Shown here: positions 56,598 to 64,000 of the stretch, piece by piece | Position numbering within the stretch: position 1 is the first letter of the stretch | Layout: every line of letters starts with the position of its first letter | Assembly (NCBI GenBank): GCA_028284185.1 | Contig: JANQSG010000018.1 | Coordinates: forward strand, 427,029 to 491,028 | Length of the DNA: 64,000 nt | Source: Kangiella sp. | GTDB lineage: Bacteria; Pseudomonadota; Gammaproteobacteria; Enterobacterales; Kangiellaceae | Direction: 5' to 3' | The notes under the pieces: generated by a model | The model's database searches: none | Told to the model about the DNA's origin: nothing | The model's input: only the letters and a program-made list of their open reading frames with translations | Position numbers and translations under genes: made by a program

Positions 56598-59500
56598 TTG
56601 TTTAAGCTTTTTTTAACAAACTCTATGTTTTACCAAACCGTACGGCTTTGGGTTCTTGCTGTTATTGTTCAAGTATGTGTAGTCCAGCCTGTGCAAGCTG
56701 AAGAATTTAGCCATCCTGTATTTCACCGATATAACATTGATGATGGACTTGCTGATTCTGCGGTACATACGGTTCTTCAGGACAATATGGGGTTTATGTG
56801 GTTTGGTACGCTCAATGGTCTAAGCCGTTTTGACGGTTACCAGTTTACCAATTTTACCGCTCAAGTAGATCCTGATTCACTCTCACACAATATAATTCAT
56901 ACGCTTGTTGAAGACCGTCAGGGTATTATTTGGGTTGGCACTGCGCATGGCTTAAATCGTTTCAATCCACGTACCGAAAACTTTAAGCGTTATTTTTCTG
57001 AAATACAAAACCAACACAGTTTAAATGCGAATCATATTTGGTTTTTACTGGAAGACTCCGATGGTGAGCTTTGGATAGGGACCAATTCTGGTTTAAATCG
57101 TTATCGTCCAGCCACTGATGATTTTGAACGGATCGCTTTGTCAGATGGTAAAAAAACTTACGCTATTAAGTCTATTCAGGAAGACCAGCAGGGCCGGTTG
57201 TGGCTGGGTACTAATGAATCAGGGATATTAATTTTTGATAAAAACACAAATCATGTACTCCCTCTTAACCTTGATATCGCTAAATATCCATTTGGGGTAA
57301 AGGCTATTAGAGGAAGCTGGCTCGATAAACAAAACCGCTTGTGGCTGGCGACTCGTTCCGGCTTGCTTGAGTATCATATTGATAAGGAACAGTCCAAACT
57401 TCATTTATACCATCAGCAGGAAATAGGCCTCTACTCAGTATTGGCCAGTACAGAGAATCATCTATGGCTTGGTACTGAAGGTTATGGATTGTGCCGCTTT
57501 ACAATAGATAGTCGGCAGTGGCGTTGTTTTAATCATAGAATTGATGGTTTTGCTGAACGACAGGTAATTGATGCATACCTTGATCGCCAGGGAACCTTGT
57601 GGGCCGCAACCCTGACAGAGGGGGTGATTAGTTTTAAACCGGATAATCCTTTTCGGGTTATAAGTTTCGATAAACCTTATAATAAAATTCACGATATTGA
57701 GCAGGATAAAGAAGGCAGGCTTTGGGCTGCTACACAGGCAGGGGTCGTTCGCCTGGATCAAAATAAAAAAGTAAATGTCTATCGCCATCAAGCAGATAAT
57801 CCGACTGGTTTGGATGCCGATAATATCTATCAAATAGAACAAGATAATCATCAGAGGTTATGGATTGCAAGCGCAAAAGGATTGCACCAGTACGATGAAA
57901 GTAGTGATCAAATCCTTGCAGTAAGTTTAGGGGAACAGCAGAGTGCGCTTAACCATCAAGGTATCAGCGGTATTCATCAGATGGATGGTTCAGAAGATTT
58001 ATATTTGACTTCATCAAGAAATAACGTCTTGGGTAAATGGCAGCCTTCATTGCAACAATTTGAAGCCTTACCTTTTGCAGAAATGACTGCTCAGGGATTA
58101 AGAAGTTTACAGCAATTTGCTTCCTTTTATGACTCTAACCAAAGGCTTTGGGTTTTAGGTTATGAATATTTTGGTTATCTGGATGAAACTACAAACAAGG
58201 TTGTTGTCACCGAACATTCAAGTGCTACCGGTAAATTCTATTCGAATATGACAGAAAGTGCTGCCGGGCACTTGTGGGTGTTGGGTAGTGATACTCTGCA
58301 TGAAATCAATCACCAAGGCAAAATTATTCAACAGTTTGGTAAAGATTATTTCGATGCTGGTTTGTTATCGGCTGTGGTCAGTGTCGGTGATGATTTATGG
58401 ATAAGTGCTAATAATGGTCTATGGCGCTTTAATACGAAAACAAAAACAACAACAAGGTATAATAAACACCATGGCTTGTCGGCAAATGATTTTTCTCCTG
58501 CCAAATTTGTCGACGAAAATGACGTTATTTATCTGGGGGGCGTAAACGGGATTACTGTTTTTAATCCCGCTGATTTTGCCAGAATAACCAATCCTGAACT
58601 AACACCCAGATTAACTGGTTTACGTATTAATAATGAGCCAGTAGCGATTAATAACTCTGAGGATGCTCTTTTACATCAAGCTATCAGCTATATTCAAAGT
58701 TTAGGATTAAGCTATGAGCAGAGCCAGGCTTTTTCACTGGAATTCAGTGCTTTAGACTATTTTTCACCAGAGGCAACCCGTTACGCTTATCGACTAACCG
58801 GACTAACTGATAAGTGGAGCTTTACCGATGCTGCAAACCGTCGTGCGGTTTATACTACGTTGCCGGCTGGTAGTTATTTGTTTGAAGTCAAAGCTGCCAG
58901 TGTTTGGGGGGGATGGGGTGAAACCCTACAACTGCAATTGGACATATTACCTCCCTGGTGGCAGACCTATTGGGCCTATGCTTTTTATATACTTTCTACG
59001 TTTATTTTGCTTGCCCTGTTTATTCGCTATCGGACTTCAAAGATCCGTCAACGTGCCAGCGACCTGGAAAAGGAGGTGAGCTTAAGAACCCGTGAGATTG
59101 CAAAACAAAAACAAACCATTGAATCCCTGCTGGAAAAGAAAAACCGGTTGTTTGCCAATGTTTCACATGAACTACGCACACCTTTAACCTTGATCCTTGG
59201 CCCGATTTCGCGCTTATTGCATCATGCTAAGGACAGAGATGATAAGCAGGAATTATTGATTCTACAACGAAATGCTGAGCGTTTGACTCATATCGTTGAT
59301 AAGCTGCTTGACTTTGCCCGTTTGGATTTTTCATCATTGGATGAAACAAAATCACAATCGCTGACAAAAACAGTTGAAGGTTTATACACGGCTATTCAGC
59401 CACAGTTTTCCAGTAAACATATCCGCTTTGAGTTGTTGCAGAACAAACAGGTGAGGAATGGTAGTTGGGTGTCTGCCTCACCAGCTGATGCCCTTGAAAC

Positions 59501-60752
59501 CATACTGATTAATTTACTTTCCAATGCCTATAAATATACACCTGAAGGTGGTTTGGTGCGTTTAACTTTAGAGCAACCTAATGCACAGCAGATAATATTG
59601 AAAGTTGAAAATAGCGGAGCAACAATTCCTGAAGATAAACTACAGCATTTATTTGAACGTTTTTACCGGATGCCACAGCATGCGCAGAGCGATATTCCTG
59701 GTAGTGGTCTAGGACTGGCTTTGGTAAAAGAACTGGTTAGCCTTAATCAAGGAAAAATTACCGTCACTAATACTGCTGAAGGCATGGTTTGTTTTAGCCT
59801 GATCTTTCCTTGTATTGAGGTAGCTCAGCCCGTTACTGTTGATACACCTGCAACAAATAGCTGGCGTATTGAAGATAGCGCGTTTGCGCTTGAGCAAAAG
59901 CAGCACTTGGCTGATATTGAATCAGAGTCCCCTGAAGTATCAGAAAGTAACGGAATTACTATCGATGATAAGGATGGCAAAAACACGATTCTTGTGATCG
60001 ATGATACTCGGGATATGTTGGCCTATCTAAAAACAGAGTTAGCTGCTGATTACCATGTTGTTACTGCAATTAATGGTGAAGAGGGCTTAGCCCTAGCGTT
60101 GGAGCAATTACCAGACTTGGTGATTTGTGATCTGATGATGCCGGATATGGACGGTTTTGAGGTCTTGCATCAACTCAGAGCTGATATCAATACATCGCAC
60201 ATCCCCTTTATTCTACTGACGGCTAAAGGTGACAGCAAAAGCCGTATTTATGGATTACAGGCCAGCGCTGATGACTATATCACTAAACCTTTTAATACTC
60301 AGGTATTGCTGGCCAGGATTGAAGGATTGCTTAATATCAGGCGTTTATTAAGTAAAAATTATCGTAAAAAGTTATTGTCCAGCCAATCACCTACAACACA
60401 AAATAGCAGTCAATTAAGTGGTCGAGACCAACAGTTTCTGGATCGTTTTAATGAGTTTATTGTTAAGCAACATCACAATCCTGAATTGAATGTTAAAGAT
60501 ATCCAGCAGGCCTTACACATCAGTGAGCGCTCTTTACAAAAAAAGATAAAAGCCTTACTTGGTTGTACGGTGGTACAACATCTGCGCAATTACCGTCTTG
60601 AGCAAGCGGTGCGTTTGTTAAAGGAAGGGCAAATGAATTTATCAAATATTGTAGAAGCCAGCGGTTTCTCTTCACAGCAATATTTTAACCGCTGCTTTAA
60701 ACAGTACTTCGGTGAGTCTCCTCTAAATTATATCAAACAGGAAGAAATCTGA
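56598..60752 (+). CDS. Hybrid two-component system protein: propeller sensor, kinase, receiver, AraC
   Basis: All parts of a two-component system in 1384 aa. Order: signal peptide (about 1-35); propeller repeats (MWFGTLNGLSRFDGYQF, IWVGTAHGLNRF, LWIGTNSGLNRY and more) to about 680; Y_Y_Y domain 690-785; membrane helix about 792-815; kinase with His857 in VSHELRTPLTL, NLLSNAYKYTPEGG and GSGLGLALV; receiver with Asp1178 in VICDLMMPDMDGFE and Lys in ITKPF; AraC DNA-binding domain 1280-1384. Such proteins are common in Bacteroidetes polysaccharide loci and rarer in gammaproteobacteria. TTG 56598 has AGGA 7 bp upstream; ATG 56625 lacks a ribosome-binding site. Confidence 0.93.
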   Translation: MFKLFLTNSMFYQTVRLWVLAVIVQVCVVQPVQAEEFSHPVFHRYNIDDGLADSAVHTVLQDNMGFMWFGTLNGLSRFDGYQFTNFTAQVDPDSLSHNIIHTLVEDRQGIIWVGTAHGLNRFNPRTENFKRYFSEIQNQHSLNANHIWFLLEDSDGELWIGTNSGLNRYRPATDDFERIALSDGKKTYAIKSIQEDQQGRLWLGTNESGILIFDKNTNHVLPLNLDIAKYPFGVKAIRGSWLDKQNRLWLATRSGLLEYHIDKEQSKLHLYHQQEIGLYSVLASTENHLWLGTEGYGLCRFTIDSRQWRCFNHRIDGFAERQVIDAYLDRQGTLWAATLTEGVISFKPDNPFRVISFDKPYNKIHDIEQDKEGRLWAATQAGVVRLDQNKKVNVYRHQADNPTGLDADNIYQIEQDNHQRLWIASAKGLHQYDESSDQILAVSLGEQQSALNHQGISGIHQMDGSEDLYLTSSRNNVLGKWQPSLQQFEALPFAEMTAQGLRSLQQFASFYDSNQRLWVLGYEYFGYLDETTNKVVVTEHSSATGKFYSNMTESAAGHLWVLGSDTLHEINHQGKIIQQFGKDYFDAGLLSAVVSVGDDLWISANNGLWRFNTKTKTTTRYNKHHGLSANDFSPAKFVDENDVIYLGGVNGITVFNPADFARITNPELTPRLTGLRINNEPVAINNSEDALLHQAISYIQSLGLSYEQSQAFSLEFSALDYFSPEATRYAYRLTGLTDKWSFTDAANRRAVYTTLPAGSYLFEVKAASVWGGWGETLQLQLDILPPWWQTYWAYAFYILSTFILLALFIRYRTSKIRQRASDLEKEVSLRTREIAKQKQTIESLLEKKNRLFANVSHELRTPLTLILGPISRLLHHAKDRDDKQELLILQRNAERLTHIVDKLLDFARLDFSSLDETKSQSLTKTVEGLYTAIQPQFSSKHIRFELLQNKQVRNGSWVSASPADALETILINLLSNAYKYTPEGGLVRLTLEQPNAQQIILKVENSGATIPEDKLQHLFERFYRMPQHAQSDIPGSGLGLALVKELVSLNQGKITVTNTAEGMVCFSLIFPCIEVAQPVTVDTPATNSWRIEDSAFALEQKQHLADIESESPEVSESNGITIDDKDGKNTILVIDDTRDMLAYLKTELAADYHVVTAINGEEGLALALEQLPDLVICDLMMPDMDGFEVLHQLRADINTSHIPFILLTAKGDSKSRIYGLQASADDYITKPFNTQVLLARIEGLLNIRRLLSKNYRKKLLSSQSPTTQNSSQLSGRDQQFLDRFNEFIVKQHHNPELNVKDIQQALHISERSLQKKIKALLGCTVVQHLRNYRLEQAVRLLKEGQMNLSNIVEASGFSSQQYFNRCFKQYFGESPLNYIKQEEI

Positions 60753-60800
60753 TTCGGGAAACAAGTTTTTCCCACTAGTTTCTGTTAAATGAGCTAAATA

Positions 60801-60838
60801 GACGGTTTTGTATAAAATCTTGACGGTTTTGTACAAAA
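60801..60838 (+). promoter_or_regulatory. 21-bp-period direct repeat, candidate operator of the hybrid regulator
   Basis: GACGGTTTTGTATAAAA (60801-60817) and GACGGTTTTGTACAAAA (60822-60838) differ at one base and start 21 bp apart, two helical turns, the usual geometry of AraC-family activator sites. A -10-like TACAAT lies at 60859-60864, so the second copy overlaps the -35 position, as for a class II activator. Target gene: the repeat lipoprotein starting at 60938. Binding is inferred. Confidence 0.65.
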
Positions 60839-60937
60839 GAAGCTTGTCTCTCTTTCCTTACAATAATGAACCTAATAGTTCACCCGTCTGACAATGGGTC
60901 AGTTGGGTATTGGTTTATTTATTAAGGGTAGTTTTTT

Positions 60938-63900
60938 ATGTCCATTCGTACACCAATCGACTTGGTTATCCTCAAACGTGTTCTCTTTGGTAGTCTGCTT
61001 CTATTACTAAGTGCCTGTGGCAGCGATGGTGATTTGTTGGGTTTGGATATCACAGCACCGACAATTAGCTTAAATGGCACAGAGAATGTCACTGTTGAAG
61101 CAGGTAGTGTTTACAATGATGCCGGAGCGACAGCCACGGATGATATGGATGGTGATATTAGTGCGGATATTCTAGTTACCGGCGTTGTAGATACCAGCAC
61201 TTTGGGAACCTATACCCTGACCTATAGTGTGTCGGATGCGGCGGGTAATGCGGCCACACCAGTGACACGCAATGTTGAAGTGGTCGATACTACCGCCCCA
61301 GTGATTAGCTTGAATGGAACTACCCGTCAAAGCGTTGCTTTGGGCAGTACTTATACCGACCCTGGGGCAACTGCTATAGATAACCTGGATGGTGATGTTA
61401 CGGTGAATATTCTAGTGACTGGTACCGTGGATACCAGCACCTTGGGAACCTATACTCTGACTTACAGTGTTTCCGATAGTATAGGTAATGTGGCAGAAGT
61501 TACTCGTAGTGTGACCGTGGCGGATCAGACGGCTCCAGTGATTAGTTTGAATGGCCAGGCATTAATTACCATTGCTCATGGCGCGACTTATACTGATCCA
61601 GGTGCGACTGCGATGGATAATCTAGATGGTGATATCAGCGCAGACATCCAATTGAGTGGCAGTGTGGATACTAACCGGTTAGGGACTTATACCTTGACCT
61701 ATAATGTGTCCGATGCAGCGGGTAACGCGGCCACGCCGGTGACGCGTAGGGTGATGGTGGCGGATCAGACGGCGCCAGTGATTAATTTGAATGGCGCGGC
61801 TTTGGTTACGATTGAGGCAGGCAGTATTTATATGGATGCAGGCGCGGTAGCCAGCGATAATGTAGATGAAACGGTGACAGTGAATGTCAGCGGCAATGTT
61901 AATAGTGGTCAGCCTGGTAGTTATATCCTGACTTATAGTGCGGTGGATGCGGCGGGTAATGCGGCCACGCCGGTAACGCGTACGGTGGTGGTTATTGATA
62001 CTATATCGCCAGTGATTAGTCTGACAGGCGATGCCAATCAAAGTGTTGCTCTGGGTTCTAGCTATGCTGATCCGGGTGCCACTGCGATCGATATTGTGGA
62101 CGGTGACCTGAGCGCCAGTATTGTGGTGACGGGCAGTGTAGATACCAACACGGTCGGCAACTATACCTTGACTTACAATGTCTCAGATACAGCGGGTAAT
62201 GCAGCCACGCCGGTGACGCGCACGGTGACGGTGGCAGACCAGTCAGCTCCGGTGATCACACTAACGGGCAATGCCAGTGTGACGGTGGCTCATGGCAGTG
62301 TGTATACGGATGCAGGGGCGACGGCCAGTGATAATCTGGATGGCGATCTGAGCACGAGTATTGTAGTGACGGGCACGGTGGATACTAACACGGTCGGCAA
62401 CTATACCTTGACTTACAATGTCTCAGATACAGCGGGTAATGCGGCCACGCCGGTAACACGGACGGTGACGGTGGCAGACCAGTCAGCTCCGGTGATCACG
62501 CTAACGGGCAATGCCAGTGTGACGGTGGCTCAAGGTGACACTTACACTGATGCGGGTGCCACCGCGATCGATATTGTGGACGGCGATCTGAGTGCCAGCA
62601 TTGTAGTGACGGGCAACGTGGATACCAACACAGCTGGCAGCTATACCTTGACTTATAATGTCTCAGATACAGCGGGTAATGCGGCGACGCCGGTAACGCG
62701 TACGGTCACGGTGGCTGACTTGACGGCTCCGATGATCACACTAACGGGCAATGCCAGTGTGACGGTGGCTTATGGCAGCGTGTATACGGATGCAGGGGCC
62801 ACAGCCAGTGATAATCTGGATGGCGATATCACCGCCAGCATTGTAGTGACGGGCACAGTGGATACTAACACGGTCGGCAACTATACCCTGACTTACAATG
62901 TGTCGGATGCGGCGGGTAATGCCGCCACATCAGTAACGCGTACGGTGACAGTGGCTGACTTGACGGCGCCGGTGATCACACTAACGGGCAATGCCAGTGT
63001 AACGGTGGCTCAAGGTAGCGTCTATACGGATGCAGGGGCGACGGCGACCGATGCTGTGGATGGCGATCTGAGCGCGAGTATTGTGGTGACGGGCACGGTA
63101 GATACCAACACAGTCGGCAGTTATACCCTGACTTACAATGTGTCGGATGCAGCGGGCAATGCGGCGACGCCGGTAACACGGACGGTCACGGTGGCCGACC
63201 AGACGGCCCCAGTGATTAGCTTGAATGGTGCGGCATTGGTGACGATTGAAGCAGGTAGTAGCTACACGGATGCAGGCGCGACGGCCAGTGATAATGTAGA
63301 TGGAGATATCAGTACGAGCATTGTGGTGACGGGCAGCGTAGATAGCAACACGGTCGGTAGTTATACCCTGACCTACAATGTCTCAGATGCAGCGGGTAAT
63401 GCGGCCACGCCAGTGACTCGAACAGTAACGGTGACTGATACCACGGCACCGGTGATCACGCTAACGGGCAGTGCCAGTGTAACGGTGGCGCATGGCAGCG
63501 TCTATACGGATACAGGGGCCAGCGCAACGGATAATGCAGATGGCGATCTGAGCACGAGTATTGTAGTGACAGGCACGGTAGATACCAACACAGTTGGCAG
63601 TTATACCCTGACTTACAATGTCTCGGATGCAGCGGGTAATGCGGCCACGCCGGTAACGCGCACGGTGACCGTGGCGGATCAAACGCCACCGGTTATACTC
63701 TTGATTGGCGGCACCAATCAGACCGTTGCCCAGGGGGGGACTTATACCGATCCGGGCGCGACGGCCAGTGATACGGTGGACGGCGATATCAGTGCGAGTA
63801 TTGTGGTGACGGGCACGGTGGACACCAGCACAGAGGGGACTTATACCCTGACTTACAATGTCTCGGATGCAGCGGGTAATGCCGCCACGCCGGTAACGCG

Positions 63901-64000
63901 CAGCGTTGTGGTAGATGGTACGCCGCCGGTGATCACGCTGACAGGTGGAGCGGCGGTGAGCGTTGCTCTAGGCGAAACTTATACTGATGCGGGCGCGACG
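60938..64000 (+). CDS. Ig-like-repeat lipoprotein, cut by window edge
   Basis: Open for 1021 codons to the right window edge. ATG preceded by AAGGG at 10 bp. Lipoprotein signal with lipobox LLSAC near residue 27, so lipid-anchored at the outer membrane. From residue 39 on it consists of about 80-residue Ig-like repeats of the DUF5011/HYR type, each with TAPVISLNG, YTDAGATA, a DNxDGD motif that could bind calcium, GTYTLTYNVSD and AGNAATPVTR. Presumed cell-surface adhesin or stalk carrying a C-terminal functional domain outside the window. GC content rises clearly against the upstream genes. Likely target of the preceding hybrid regulator. Confidence 0.9.
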   Translation, partial: MSIRTPIDLVILKRVLFGSLLLLLSACGSDGDLLGLDITAPTISLNGTENVTVEAGSVYNDAGATATDDMDGDISADILVTGVVDTSTLGTYTLTYSVSDAAGNAATPVTRNVEVVDTTAPVISLNGTTRQSVALGSTYTDPGATAIDNLDGDVTVNILVTGTVDTSTLGTYTLTYSVSDSIGNVAEVTRSVTVADQTAPVISLNGQALITIAHGATYTDPGATAMDNLDGDISADIQLSGSVDTNRLGTYTLTYNVSDAAGNAATPVTRRVMVADQTAPVINLNGAALVTIEAGSIYMDAGAVASDNVDETVTVNVSGNVNSGQPGSYILTYSAVDAAGNAATPVTRTVVVIDTISPVISLTGDANQSVALGSSYADPGATAIDIVDGDLSASIVVTGSVDTNTVGNYTLTYNVSDTAGNAATPVTRTVTVADQSAPVITLTGNASVTVAHGSVYTDAGATASDNLDGDLSTSIVVTGTVDTNTVGNYTLTYNVSDTAGNAATPVTRTVTVADQSAPVITLTGNASVTVAQGDTYTDAGATAIDIVDGDLSASIVVTGNVDTNTAGSYTLTYNVSDTAGNAATPVTRTVTVADLTAPMITLTGNASVTVAYGSVYTDAGATASDNLDGDITASIVVTGTVDTNTVGNYTLTYNVSDAAGNAATSVTRTVTVADLTAPVITLTGNASVTVAQGSVYTDAGATATDAVDGDLSASIVVTGTVDTNTVGSYTLTYNVSDAAGNAATPVTRTVTVADQTAPVISLNGAALVTIEAGSSYTDAGATASDNVDGDISTSIVVTGSVDSNTVGSYTLTYNVSDAAGNAATPVTRTVTVTDTTAPVITLTGSASVTVAHGSVYTDTGASATDNADGDLSTSIVVTGTVDTNTVGSYTLTYNVSDAAGNAATPVTRTVTVADQTPPVILLIGGTNQTVAQGGTYTDPGATASDTVDGDISASIVVTGTVDTSTEGTYTLTYNVSDAAGNAATPVTRSVVVDGTPPVITLTGGAAVSVALGETYTDAGAT
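61052..64000 (+). repeat. Tandem repeat array, period 234-240 bp, at least 13 units
   Basis: Units begin at 61052, 61292, 61529, 61769, 62003, 62243, 62483, 62723, 62963, 63203, 63443, 63683 and 63920, always in frame (78-80 codons). Early units are diverged; those from 62243 onward are nearly identical over long stretches, for example around 62161-62290 against 62401-62530. This suggests recent expansion or gene conversion. The array continues past the window and is prone to assembly collapse. Confidence 0.95.

Noticed and set aside
60756..60773. Stem GGGAAA/TTTCCC after the hybrid regulator gene
   Set aside because: Only six pairs, half of them A-T, and no T-run on the plus strand; too weak to list as terminator.
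61679..63689. Several open frames on the minus strand (61679-62041, 62976-63179, 63456-63689)
   Set aside because: They mirror the 240-bp repeats of the plus-strand lipoprotein; composition is Arg/His/Pro-rich nonsense that recurs with each unit, with no ribosome-binding sites.
61052..64000. Regular repeats that could suggest a CRISPR array or satellite DNA
   Set aside because: The unit is 234-240 bp without spacers and keeps one reading frame encoding an Ig-like domain.

Overview
The window is AT-rich chromosomal DNA of an aerobic or microaerobic gammaproteobacterium. A near-E. coli-like MetJ repressor, an IlvG/IlvM-type acetolactate synthase, NADPH sulfite reductase CysJI with a CysB-like regulator, and cbb3 oxidase all point that way. 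A marine Kangiella/Aliikangiella-like lineage is possible, but that is a guess from gene content and base composition. No rRNA, tRNA, insertion sequence, prophage or CRISPR array is visible; almost all of it is tightly packed operons.

Layout. (1) 1-7285, minus strand: cbb3 cytochrome c oxidase operon ccoN-O-Q-P-G-H-I behind a perfect FNR/ANR box; ccoI runs off the left edge. (2) 7556-14065, plus strand: copper/silver efflux operon, with a small Met/His/Cys-rich secreted protein, a CusC-like outer-membrane factor, CusB with HMBD and CusF-like domains, and CusA. (3) 14117-21985: signalling island. A minus-strand operon (small outer-membrane barrel, two secreted helical proteins, a giant beta-propeller GGDEF-EAL protein) faces a divergent OmpR-type response regulator and histidine kinase. 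(4) 21987-24685: VOC protein, PEBP-like protein, AraC regulator, collagen-like lipoprotein. (5) 24885-40587: sulfur and methionine block: cysJ-cysI-cysH-sat/cysC, cysB-like, cysG-cysK, metJ, metX-metB-metL-metF. (6) 40602-48260, minus strand: ilvC-ilvG-ilvM-cimA-ilvE-ilvD, preceded by two complete leader-peptide attenuators in series. (7) 48301-55469: B12-dependent metH, then a cobalamin riboswitch driving a BtuB-like receptor, a PduO-type adenosyltransferase and a DUF6580-like membrane protein. (8) tyrA. (9) 56598-64000: a hybrid two-component system ending in an AraC domain, followed by a lipoprotein with at least 13 near-identical Ig-like repeats that runs off the right edge.

How it fits together. 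Met boxes (AGACGTCT-like 8-mers, usually in tandem) stand before metJ/metX, metH, cysJ, the cysB-like gene and cysG. This suggests that one MetJ regulon covers the whole route from sulfate to methionine, not only the methionine branch. MetH needs cobalamin, and its neighbour operon imports and adenosylates cobalamin under a riboswitch. The ilv operon carries citramalate synthase, so isoleucine can be made from pyruvate without threonine deaminase, and the duplicated attenuator is the most striking regulatory structure here. The last two genes look like a regulator-target pair: two direct repeats at a 21-bp period overlap the probable -35 region of the repeat lipoprotein, as expected for an AraC-type activator.
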